From NCBI GenBank assembly GCA_026785785.1, contig JAJAZI010000305.1:1-5643 (forward strand): a stretch of 5,643 nucleotides of DNA, read 5' to 3'. Each line of letters begins with the position of its first letter. Position 1 is the stretch's first letter. Shown here piece by piece: positions 1-5,292 of this stretch. The DNA comes from Microbacteriaceae bacterium. Lineage in GTDB: Bacteria > Actinomycetota > Actinomycetes > Actinomycetales > Microbacteriaceae. Made by a program: the position numbers and the translations under genes. Under the pieces are notes generated by a model that was given only the letters and a program-made list of their open reading frames with translations, had not been told where the DNA came from and searched no databases.

Positions 1-21
1 CACTACACCCACGGACTTCAC
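1..21 (-). CDS. Possible 5' end of the gene after the glycosyltransferase (partial)
   Basis: Seven codons from a GTG (V-K-S-V-G-V-V) run to the window edge. The GTG overlaps the TGA of the preceding 11-codon frame as GTGA, the usual geometry of coupled actinobacterial genes. No Shine-Dalgarno lies just in front of this GTG, so it would depend on coupling. A hydrophobic start of this kind suits a beta strand opening a Rossmann-like enzyme, but seven residues cannot support a function. The downstream gene may instead be read from the ATG at 53 if the stop at 20-18 reflects a one-base error or a mutation. Confidence 0.3.
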
Positions 22-53
22 GAGAGCGTGCTGAGGGTCTCGGCGCTGGTCAT
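18..53 (-). CDS. 11-codon ORF with strong RBS, or start of a frameshifted downstream gene
   Basis: The ATG overlaps the glycosyltransferase stop codon by four bases (ATGA) and follows a near-perfect Shine-Dalgarno by 7 nt, so ribosomes very probably start here. The frame encodes MTSAETLSTLS and ends at TGA (20-18), which overlaps a GTG in another frame. It could be a real mini-ORF that passes ribosomes to the next gene. It could also be the N-terminus of a longer gene broken by a one-base change: in the third frame the same stretch reads R-E-V-R-G-C-S without a stop to the edge. The window ends too soon to choose. Confidence 0.35.
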   Translation of the reverse strand: MTSAETLSTLS

Positions 54-1306
54 CGTGTTGCTCCCTCCGATGAGCGCGCGGTGATCCTGTCCTTCGCCTG
101 GCGGGCGGTCTTGCGGTAGGCCCGCTCGGTGTTGATCGCGACCTGCTCCCAAGTGAACCGTGCCGCGACCCGCCGGGAACCGGCCACCCCGAGGCTCGCC
201 ATCCTCTCGGGGTCGGCAAGTAGGCACGAGAGCGCCGTCGCGATGGCCTCCGCGTCCCGCGGCGGCACGTGAATCCCAGTGACGCCGTCGATGACGATGT
301 CGACGAGACTGCCGACCCCGTTGGCCAGGATGGGAATACCGCACGCCATCGCCTCGAGCGCGACGATCCCGGAGGTCTCGTGCCGGGGGGCGCAGATGAC
401 GGCGTCGGCCGACCTCAGAATGGCGGGCATCGAGGCGTGCTCGAGCGGGCCCCGCAGGTCGACGCGATCCACGACCCCAAGTTCGTGAGCGAGCGTTCGA
501 AGCATGGCGATCGCGGGGTCGCCGTCGCCCGCGTGGGTTCCGACTGTGCCGCCGACGATGACGAGCTCAGCGTCGACTCCCTTTTCAACGAGCTGGGCGA
601 ACGCCTGAATGACGAGATCGAATCCTTTGCTGGGCTCGAGTCGGCCGACCGTGACGAGGCGCAGTGGCCGTGCGCGCTCCTCGATCTCGCCCCTCGTGCC
701 GAATCGTCGGAGATCGACGCCGCACGGGACAACCGAGATCGCACCAGTGGGAACTCCGAGGGACTTGAGCTCGAAGGCCTCGTCCGAGCATGTCCCGATG
801 ACACTGTCCGCGTTGCGGGCGACCCAGGGTTCGAGCCACTCACGGTCAGGCGTGCTGGTGTCCGAGCTGTCCCCGTTGGGATGCGAGACCACGCCGAGTC
901 CGTGGAAGGTCTGGGCCACCGGTATGTCCCGCGGCGCGTCGATGCGGCGAGCGGAGTCGATGGCTGCGACTCCCGACATCCAGAATTGACTGTGGACGAT
1001 GTCCGGCTTGGAGCGCAGCCAGTCCTGGGCGAGGCCGTCGGCGAGGTCGGCCATGTGTGTCAGCAACTCGTCCTCTGGAAGTTGCTCGGTGGGTCCCGCC
1101 GTGAGGTGCACGAGCTCGAACCGCGGGGAGATCTCGACGCGCTCGGGCAGCCCTGGGGCATCCCTTCGCGTGTAGACGGTGACGTGATGTCCGCGCCTGG
1201 CGAGCGCGGTCGAGAGCGCGGCGACGTGCACGCTACGGCCACAGGCATCCAGTCCTTCGATGGCGGCGAGCGGACTCGCGGCTGCCGAGATCATGCTGAT
1301 TCGCAT
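50..1306 (-). CDS. GT-B glycosyltransferase, family 4 type
   Basis: This 418-residue protein resembles the retaining GT4 glycosyltransferases, which move a sugar from a nucleotide donor to an acceptor and act in the cytosol or at the inner face of the membrane. The N-terminal Rossmann half opens with MRISMISAAASPLAA (1-15), the glycine-loop region DACGRSVHV (20-28) and ARRGHHVTVYTRRD (36-49). TFHGLG sits at 133-138. The donor-binding half starts near GRLEPSKGFD (221-230), and the EX7E motif is E310/E318 within ETSGIVALEAMACG. The start is set at ATG 1306, with GAGGGG 8 nt upstream; a longer frame to 1369 adds 21 residues that do not look like the family. The glycine loop has Cys22 where relatives usually have Gly, and EX7E has Thr-Ser where Pro-Phe is common. 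No membrane segment is visible. Donor and acceptor cannot be named; the N-terminus recalls MshA and sucrose-phosphate-synthase-like enzymes, but I do not call it mshA. Confidence 0.9.
   Translation of the reverse strand: MRISMISAAASPLAAIEGLDACGRSVHVAALSTALARRGHHVTVYTRRDAPGLPERVEISPRFELVHLTAGPTEQLPEDELLTHMADLADGLAQDWLRSKPDIVHSQFWMSGVAAIDSARRIDAPRDIPVAQTFHGLGVVSHPNGDSSDTSTPDREWLEPWVARNADSVIGTCSDEAFELKSLGVPTGAISVVPCGVDLRRFGTRGEIEERARPLRLVTVGRLEPSKGFDLVIQAFAQLVEKGVDAELVIVGGTVGTHAGDGDPAIAMLRTLAHELGVVDRVDLRGPLEHASMPAILRSADAVICAPRHETSGIVALEAMACGIPILANGVGSLVDIVIDGVTGIHVPPRDAEAIATALSCLLADPERMASLGVAGSRRVAARFTWEQVAINTERAYRKTARQAKDRITARSSEGATR
61..68 (-). promoter_or_regulatory. Strong Shine-Dalgarno for the ATG at 53
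   Basis: The minus strand reads GGAGGGAG followed by a 7-nt spacer and ATG. It lies inside the 3' end of the glycosyltransferase gene. It is the best Shine-Dalgarno in the window and is the main reason to think translation starts at 53 rather than only at the GTG at 21. Confidence 0.6.
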
Positions 1307-1314
1307 CGAGTCGT

Positions 1315-1320
1315 CCCCTC
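1315..1320 (-). promoter_or_regulatory. Shine-Dalgarno that fixes the glycosyltransferase start
   Basis: GAGGGG on the minus strand, 8 nt before the ATG at 1306. The in-frame upstream start at 1369 has no comparable site, and the residues it would add (MSKISSCLESQ onwards) precede the conserved first beta strand. I see no convincing -35/-10 pair in the 127-bp gap upstream; TTGTCT (1352-1347) lacks a matching -10. Confidence 0.6.
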
Positions 1321-1406
1321 GTCGTGCTGGCGGGTACTGGCTCTCGAGACAACTGGAGATTTTGCTCATCCGGTAGGACTTGAGAAGCTGGCGACGTGCG
1401 AGTATG

Positions 1407-1426
1407 CCCGACGGGGAATCGGCGGG
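1407..1426 (-). terminator. Possible terminator hairpin after the 82-residue gene
   Basis: CCCG-A-CG pairs with CG-G-CGGG across a 6-nt loop (GGGAAT on the plus strand), giving six G-C pairs and one A/G mismatch. It begins 7 nt past the stop codon at 1436-1434. No T-run follows on the minus strand, so it would be an I-shaped, U-tract-free terminator at best. It supports ending the valS transcript here, before the glycosyltransferase. Confidence 0.35.
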
Positions 1427-1433
1427 ATGAGCC

Positions 1434-1682
1434 CTAGTCGTCGTCCTCCGGGTCGTCGCGGTTTGCGACGAGTGCGACGTCGCTGGTGTCGTCGTAGCGG
1501 ATGACGGTACCGTCGTCGAGGTCGACGATGGGCCTCCCCTCGAGCCAGGTGAGGGTCCAACGCCACTGGCTCGTGTCGGTGCCGGTCAGCTCCGACTCGA
1601 TGTCGTGCACGGCCGAGACGATGGCGGAGGGGACGCGGTCGGGGACTTCTCCGCCGACGGGCCAGCGTGTTCCGAGTTGCAT
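1434..1682 (-). CDS. Small protein of unknown function, 82 residues
   Basis: I do not recognise a named family. The protein starts MQLGTRWPVGGEVPDRVP, continues with a predicted helix (about 19-33, IVSAVHDIES), a Trp-rich strand segment WRWTLTWLEGRP (40-51), and IVDLDDGTVIRYDD (52-65), and ends in an acidic tail DDPEDDD. It has no signal peptide, membrane segment or cysteine, so it is probably a small soluble alpha/beta protein. The ATG at 1682 is chosen because AGGAG lies 4 nt upstream; the same frame runs open to 1856, but that extension is Arg-rich and overlaps the lipoprotein gene. The 32-bp gap after the lipoprotein gene suggests the same transcript. The W-T-L-T-W-L-E-G-R-P core reads like a conserved motif, which is my reason for trusting the gene; the family itself is only vaguely familiar from Microbacteriaceae. 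Confidence 0.75.
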   Translation of the reverse strand: MQLGTRWPVGGEVPDRVPSAIVSAVHDIESELTGTDTSQWRWTLTWLEGRPIVDLDDGTVIRYDDTSDVALVANRDDPEDDD

Positions 1683-1686
1683 GGTG

Positions 1687-1691
1687 CTCCT
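1687..1691 (-). promoter_or_regulatory. Shine-Dalgarno of the 82-residue gene
   Basis: AGGAG on the minus strand, 4 nt before the ATG at 1682. It fixes the start well inside a longer open frame. Two further AGGA cores lie upstream, within the 11-bp tandem duplication. Confidence 0.65.
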
Positions 1692-1692
1692 A

Positions 1693-1714
1693 TCCTGATT
1701 GGCTCCTGATTGGC
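1693..1714 (-). repeat. Perfect 11-bp tandem duplication in a 32-bp intergenic gap
   Basis: TCCTGATTGGC (plus strand) occurs twice in a row, at 1693-1703 and 1704-1714, with no mismatch. It fills most of the space between the lipoprotein stop (1717-1715) and the Shine-Dalgarno of the 82-residue gene. On the minus strand each unit carries CAGGA, so the transcript has extra SD-like cores. Confidence 0.9.
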
Positions 1715-2392
1715 CTAGTCTGCCGGGTCCGCGCGGACTTCCAGGATCGTGTCGAGCTCGACGCCATTGAACGCCTCCGCGGCGGCCCGGGTGGGGAACC
1801 CGCACTCGTCGACGGGGGCGTAGATGGCAATGATTCCCGCGGAGGTGCCCAACCACACGATGAGCGGGTCGGCGGCGAGCTGGATGCAGGCGCCGGACGT
1901 GGCGGGCGCGTTCGGTGCCGAGTAGGCCGCGAGAAGCTCGTCGCCGCCCGCGATGACGCGACTGGCCCGCTGGACGTCCGGCAGCGCGCCGGTGCCGCTA
2001 TCGCTGGTTCCGCTACCGCTGGTTCCGTTATCGCCAGTGGTGCGGTCGTCACCGGTGCCGTCTCCACCGTCGGTCGACAGGATGTCGCTCGCCGAGCACA
2101 GATAGATGTCGAGCACCACCGCAGCGTCGCCATCGAAGTGCTCGGCCTCGGACGCCGGGCAGTACTCGAGCAGCTCGCGGGCGGTGATGGGCATGAGTGG
2201 GGCACGCAGAACGGGCTCGGCGGTGCGGGCCGGGCCGGTGCTGGTGGGCCCGGTACCGGTGGGCCCGGGGCCGGGATCGCCGCCGGGCGGTCCCGGAGTG
2301 GCGCATCCGGCCAGGGCGAGCGCCGACGCAAGGGCGAGAGCCGACGCGAGGGCGACGGAGATCCCCAGCCCCGCCTCACCGCCCCGACTCAT
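1715..2392 (-). CDS. Putative secreted lipoprotein of unknown function
   Basis: This 225-residue protein begins with a lipoprotein signal peptide: a short n-region with Arg3, a hydrophobic core built of ALASAL repeats (about 15-27), and a lipobox L27-A28-G29-C30. The mature protein should be anchored by Cys30 on the outer face of the cell membrane. A Pro/Gly/Thr linker follows (31-60), then a folded part (61-106), a second Gly/Ser/Thr/Asp linker (108-135), and a C-terminal part (136-225). Four cysteines remain after Cys30: C78 and C99 before the second linker, C169 and C197 after it, so two disulfides are plausible. The ATG overlaps the valS TGA by one base (TGATG) and has no clear Shine-Dalgarno, so translation probably depends on ribosomes finishing valS. 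I recognise no catalytic motif. Both linkers and the signal peptide are made of in-frame tandem repeats, so length probably varies between strains. Confidence 0.8.
   Translation of the reverse strand: MSRGGEAGLGISVALASALALASALALAGCATPGPPGGDPGPGPTGTGPTSTGPARTAEPVLRAPLMPITARELLEYCPASEAEHFDGDAAVVLDIYLCSASDILSTDGGDGTGDDRTTGDNGTSGSGTSDSGTGALPDVQRASRVIAGGDELLAAYSAPNAPATSGACIQLAADPLIVWLGTSAGIIAIYAPVDECGFPTRAAAEAFNGVELDTILEVRADPAD
1995..2039 (-). repeat. 15-bp tandem repeat, three units, second linker of the lipoprotein
   Basis: Three 15-bp units at 1995-2009, 2010-2024 and 2025-2039. The first two differ at one base (CCGCTATCGCTGGTT against CCGCTACCGCTGGTT on the plus strand); the third is more diverged. 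They encode pentads of the form T-G/S-x-x-G (residues 119-133). The period is a multiple of three, so unit gain or loss keeps frame. Confidence 0.8.
2235..2264 (-). repeat. 15-bp tandem repeat, two units, first linker of the lipoprotein
   Basis: CCGGTGCTGGTGGGC (2235-2249) and CCGGTACCGGTGGGC (2250-2264) match at 13 of 15 bases, and degenerate copies continue on both sides. They encode the G-P-T-x-T-type pentads near residues 43-53, just behind the lipidated cysteine. Confidence 0.75.
2313..2356 (-). repeat. 18-bp tandem repeat, 2.4 units, encoding the signal-peptide core
   Basis: AGGGCGAGCGCCGACGCA (2313-2330) is followed by a copy with two changes (2331-2348) and a partial third unit (2349-2356). 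Each unit encodes six residues of the repeating A-L-A-S-A-L hydrophobic core just before the lipobox. Confidence 0.85.
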
Positions 2393-5037
2393 CAGTCCGT
2401 CGCGTCCACAAGCGTCTCGGCGAGCACCACGTCGGAGACGGTGATCTCCAGTCCCTCGACGAAGTGCAGCTCGCCGATGCGCCCGACGGCCTTCAGGTCG
2501 TCGGCGGCCAGGCGCAGCAGCGCGAGTCGCTCGGTCGGCGCGTGCACGACGGCCGAGAGCACCTCGGTCTTCTGCGAGGCCTTCGCATCGGTCTTCGCAC
2601 GGCGGATGCCGATGAGCGCGGTTCCGACGACGCCGAGGAGACCGGTCGGTGAGCGATCAATCGGCGGGGTCGGCCAGGGCGCGCCGTGCACCGAGCCCGC
2701 GTGGGTCCACGACCAGACCTCTTCGGTCGCGAACGGAATGAACGGTGCGAACAGTCTCAGGAACACATCCAGGGCGGTGCGGAGCGTGCTGACAGCGGAC
2801 GCCTGCTCGGCTGGGGTCGCCGCACCGTAGGCGCGTTCCTTCACGAGTTCGAGATAGTCGTCGCAGAAGGTCCAGAAGAACTGCTCGGTGGCCTCGAGGG
2901 CCTTGGCGTGGTCGTAGCCGTCGAGGGCGATCGTCGCAGTCTCGACAACGCGGCCGAGCTCGGCGAGCAGGTCGAGGTCGAGGGGGTTGGTCACGGCGGT
3001 TTCGACGGGCTCAACCAGCCCGGGGGTGGACTCAACCGGCCCGGGGGTGGGCTCAACCAGCGAGGCAGAGGGCGTGGGGAAGGAGTAGACGAACTTCGCG
3101 GCGTTGAGCACCTTGATCGCGAGCCGGCGCCCGATCTTGATCTGCTTCGGGTTCTGCGGGTCGAACGCAGCATCCGTTCCGAGCCTGCTCGAGGCCGCCC
3201 AGTAGCGCACGGCATCCGACCCGTGGGTCTCGAGCATGGCGGCCGGGGTCACCACGTTGCCCTTCGACTTGGACATTTTCTTGCGGTCGGGGTCGACGAT
3301 GAATCCGGAGATACCGGCGTTCTTCCACGGCACCACACCGTGCTCGAGCTCGGCGCGCAACACGGTCGAGAACAGCCAGGTGCGGATGATGTCCTGCCCT
3401 TGGCTGCGCAGCGAGTACGGGAAGACGAGGTCGAACAGCTCGGGGTCGCTCTCCCAGCCCCCGGCGATCTGCGGGGTGAGCGACGAGGTCGCCCATGTGT
3501 CCATGATGTCGATCTCGCCGGCGAATCCGCCGGGTTCGCCGCGCTGGTGCTCGCCGTAGCCGGGAGCGGTGTCGGAGGACGGGTCGATCGGCAGCGAGGA
3601 CTCGGATGGAACGATCACGGCGCCCTTGTTGCCGTCGGCGTCGAGCTCGTACCAGACGGGGATCGGCACGCCGAAGAAGCGCTGGCGCGAGATGAGCCAG
3701 TCGCCGGTGAGGCCGCCGACCCAGTTCTCGTAGCGGACACGCATGTGCTCGGGGGTGAACTTGATCTCCTTGCCGCGCGAGATCAGCTTGGCGCGTAGTT
3801 CGGGGTCGCGGGCGCCGTTGGAGATGTACCACTGCAGTGTCGAGATGATCTCGAGCGGCTTGTCGCCCTTCTCGAAAAACTTCACGGAGTGCATGATCGG
3901 CTTGGGGTCGCCCACCAGATCGCCGCTCTCGCGCAGCAGCTCGACGACGCGCTTCTTGGCGCTGAACACGGTCTTGCCTGCGAGCTCCGCAAAGGCTGCG
4001 ATCGCGGCATCCGACCCGATGGCGTCGGGGGCCTCGGCGATGATCCGCCCGTCGGCACCGATGATCGTGCGGTTGGGCAGGTTGAGTTCGCGCCACCAGA
4101 CCACGTCGGTGACGTCGCCGAAGGTGCAGATCATGGCGATGCCCGATCCCTTGTCCTTCTGGGCGAGGTGGTGGGCGAGCACCGGCACCTCGACGCCGAA
4201 CAGCGGCGTCGTTACGGTGGTGCCGAACAGGTGCTGGTAGCGCTCGTCATCCGGATGCGCGACGAGGGCGACGCACGCCGGGAGCAGCTCGGGGCGGGTC
4301 GTCTCGATGAAAAGCGGCTCGCCGTCAGGCTTGGTGAAGCCGATGCGGTGATAGGCCGCCGGCTGCTCCTTGTCTTCGAGCTCGGCCTGCGCAACGGCGG
4401 TTCGGAAGGTGATGTCCCACAGCGGCGGTGCCTCGGCCTGATAGTCCTCCCCGCGGGCGAGGTTGCGCAGGAACGCGCGCTGCGCCACGCGCTGGGCGGG
4501 GTCGCCGATGGTGCGGTAGGTCTGAGTCCAGTCGACCGAGAGGCCCAGTGCGCGCCAGACGTCCTCGAACTGCTTCTCGTCCTCGACGGTCAATCGCTCG
4601 CAGAGCTCGATGAAGTTACGGCGCGAGATGGGGAGCTGGTCGGCGGCCTTCGACGAGGCGCCCTCACCACCCTCGAGCGGCGGCACGAAGCCGGGCGCGT
4701 AGCCGAGGGTCGGGTCGCATCGCACGCCGTAGTAGTTCTGAACCCGGCGCTCGGTCGGGAGTCCGTTATCGTCCCAGCCCATGGGATAGAAAATGTGCTT
4801 GCCGCGCATGCGCTGGTAGCGGGCGGCGAGGTCCATGTGGGTGTAGCTGAACACGTGGCCGATGTGCAGGGAGCCGGATGCCGTCGGCGGGGGAGTGTCG
4901 ATGGAATAGACGCTTGACTTGCCGGCGGCGAGGGCGGCATCGCGATCGAACCGGTAGGTGCCGGAGGACTCCCAGCTGGCCCCCCACTTGCTCTCGAGGC
5001 CTTCGAGGGCTGGCTTTTCGGGAATGGCTGCAGACAC
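2392..5037 (-). CDS. valS: Valine--tRNA ligase
   Basis: This 881-residue class I aminoacyl-tRNA synthetase charges tRNA-Val with valine in the cytosol and edits misactivated threonine. The catalytic domain carries HIGH at 58-61 (within PPPTASGSLHIGH) and KMSKS at 587-591. The inserted CP1 editing domain spans roughly 205-440, with TTRPE at 246-250 and the GSGIAMICTFGDVTD stretch at 297-311. SRQRFFGVPIPVW (450-462) and DIMDTWATSSLTP (510-522) are family signatures. The anticodon-binding domain runs from about 683, with LFAPFIPFATEEVW at 762-775. NGLPTERRVQNYYGV and the ending without a coiled-coil arm match the archaeal-like type rather than the 951-residue E. coli type. The start is GTG at 5037 with GGAG 6 nt upstream. 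Residues 660-680 are an unusual linker of three 7-residue repeats. The region 462-505, where I expect zinc-binding cysteine pairs in archaeal relatives, has none. The stop overlaps the lipoprotein start. Confidence 0.98.
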   Translation of the reverse strand: MSAAIPEKPALEGLESKWGASWESSGTYRFDRDAALAAGKSSVYSIDTPPPTASGSLHIGHVFSYTHMDLAARYQRMRGKHIFYPMGWDDNGLPTERRVQNYYGVRCDPTLGYAPGFVPPLEGGEGASSKAADQLPISRRNFIELCERLTVEDEKQFEDVWRALGLSVDWTQTYRTIGDPAQRVAQRAFLRNLARGEDYQAEAPPLWDITFRTAVAQAELEDKEQPAAYHRIGFTKPDGEPLFIETTRPELLPACVALVAHPDDERYQHLFGTTVTTPLFGVEVPVLAHHLAQKDKGSGIAMICTFGDVTDVVWWRELNLPNRTIIGADGRIIAEAPDAIGSDAAIAAFAELAGKTVFSAKKRVVELLRESGDLVGDPKPIMHSVKFFEKGDKPLEIISTLQWYISNGARDPELRAKLISRGKEIKFTPEHMRVRYENWVGGLTGDWLISRQRFFGVPIPVWYELDADGNKGAVIVPSESSLPIDPSSDTAPGYGEHQRGEPGGFAGEIDIMDTWATSSLTPQIAGGWESDPELFDLVFPYSLRSQGQDIIRTWLFSTVLRAELEHGVVPWKNAGISGFIVDPDRKKMSKSKGNVVTPAAMLETHGSDAVRYWAASSRLGTDAAFDPQNPKQIKIGRRLAIKVLNAAKFVYSFPTPSASLVEPTPGPVESTPGLVEPVETAVTNPLDLDLLAELGRVVETATIALDGYDHAKALEATEQFFWTFCDDYLELVKERAYGAATPAEQASAVSTLRTALDVFLRLFAPFIPFATEEVWSWTHAGSVHGAPWPTPPIDRSPTGLLGVVGTALIGIRRAKTDAKASQKTEVLSAVVHAPTERLALLRLAADDLKAVGRIGELHFVEGLEITVSDVVLAETLVDATD
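2998..3060 (-). repeat. 21-bp tandem repeat inside valS, seeded by a short REP-like element
   Basis: Three 21-bp units (2998-3018, 3019-3039, 3040-3060) encode LVEPTPG, PVESTPG and LVEPVET, residues 660-680 of ValS, exactly in frame. The second and third units on the plus strand differ at two bases. All three contain CTCAACC. The first, GGTTTCGACGGGCTCAACC at 2998-3016, has the two ends of the palindrome at 5198-5232 without its central hairpin. The linker joins the catalytic core to the anticodon-binding domain. Confidence 0.85.
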
Positions 5038-5043
5038 GGGGAA

Positions 5044-5047
5044 CTCC
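5044..5047 (-). promoter_or_regulatory. Shine-Dalgarno supporting the GTG start of valS
   Basis: GGAG on the minus strand, 6 nt before GTG 5037. There is no better in-frame ATG nearby, and the family alignment begins within about ten residues of this start. Confidence 0.6.
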
Positions 5048-5061
5048 GGTTCGATATGTGC

Positions 5062-5089
5062 GGCACCGAGTCAGTGATTCAGTGGTGCC
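5062..5089 (-). promoter_or_regulatory. Stem-loop in the valS leader
   Basis: GGCACC and GGTGCC form a perfect 6-bp stem around a 16-nt loop. In the minus-strand loop region CACTGA occurs twice, separated by two bases. The structure lies between the possible -10 box and the Shine-Dalgarno, so it would be in the 5' UTR. It may be an RNA element or an operator. The leader is too short for a T-box. Confidence 0.35.
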
Positions 5090-5110
5090 TGAGTGTGGGG
5101 GTGTGAGGCA

Positions 5111-5116
5111 ATCGTA
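5111..5116 (-). promoter_or_regulatory. Possible -10 box of the valS promoter
   Basis: TACGAT on the minus strand fits the actinobacterial TAnnnT -10 pattern and lies 74 bp before the GTG. A hexamer 17 bp further upstream, CCGACC, matches TTGACA at only three positions, so the -35 is weak. It is the best candidate in the gap. Confidence 0.4.
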
Positions 5117-5197
5117 CCCGAGGGCGCGGGGCGGGTCGGGCTGCAGTGGGATGCGTCGGGCCATGCGCCGTCCGAACGGGCCAACAGGGGACCTGAC

Positions 5198-5232
5198 GGT
5201 TGAGCAGGTTGCGCAGCGACCGTGTCGTAACC
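5198..5232. repeat. 35-bp REP-like palindrome
   Basis: The ends are GGTTGAG and GTCGTAACC, with GGTT pairing to AACC. In the middle GGTTGC pairs with GCGACC (one G-T wobble) around a GCA loop. The form matches dispersed palindromes I recall from Microbacteriaceae intergenic regions, though I cannot search for other copies. It lies between the HNH terminator and the valS promoter. It may be inert, or it may act in mRNA stability or termination. Confidence 0.6.
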
Positions 5233-5292
5233 GCCCGGTAGCAGTGCAGTGGCTCGCCGCCGAAGCGGGTTGCCTGCTCTGATGACGACGCG

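Noticed and set aside
1342..1349. TCTCGAGA palindrome as an operator before the glycosyltransferase
   Set aside because: An 8-bp palindrome of this composition is common in high-GC DNA, and there is no convincing promoter around it.
1307..1369. N-terminal extension of the glycosyltransferase to 1369
   Set aside because: The extra 21 residues precede the conserved first strand, and the proper Shine-Dalgarno lies before the ATG at 1306.
269..1504. Long plus-strand open frame opposite the glycosyltransferase
   Set aside because: It mirrors a well-supported GT4 gene and has a charged, low-complexity composition typical of antisense frames in high-GC DNA, with no domain motif.
1667..2830. Long plus-strand open frame opposite the lipoprotein gene and the end of valS
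   Set aside because: It crosses two real minus-strand genes and encodes Gly/Arg/Ala-rich sequence without motifs, as expected from third-position G/C bias.
2686..4917. Two long plus-strand open frames opposite valS (2686-3798 and 3889-4917)
   Set aside because: Both lie wholly inside valS, whose motifs and length are decisive; their products are shadows of the valS codon bias.
5038..5116. T-box riboswitch before valS
   Set aside because: The leader is too short, and I see no specifier loop or T-box sequence.
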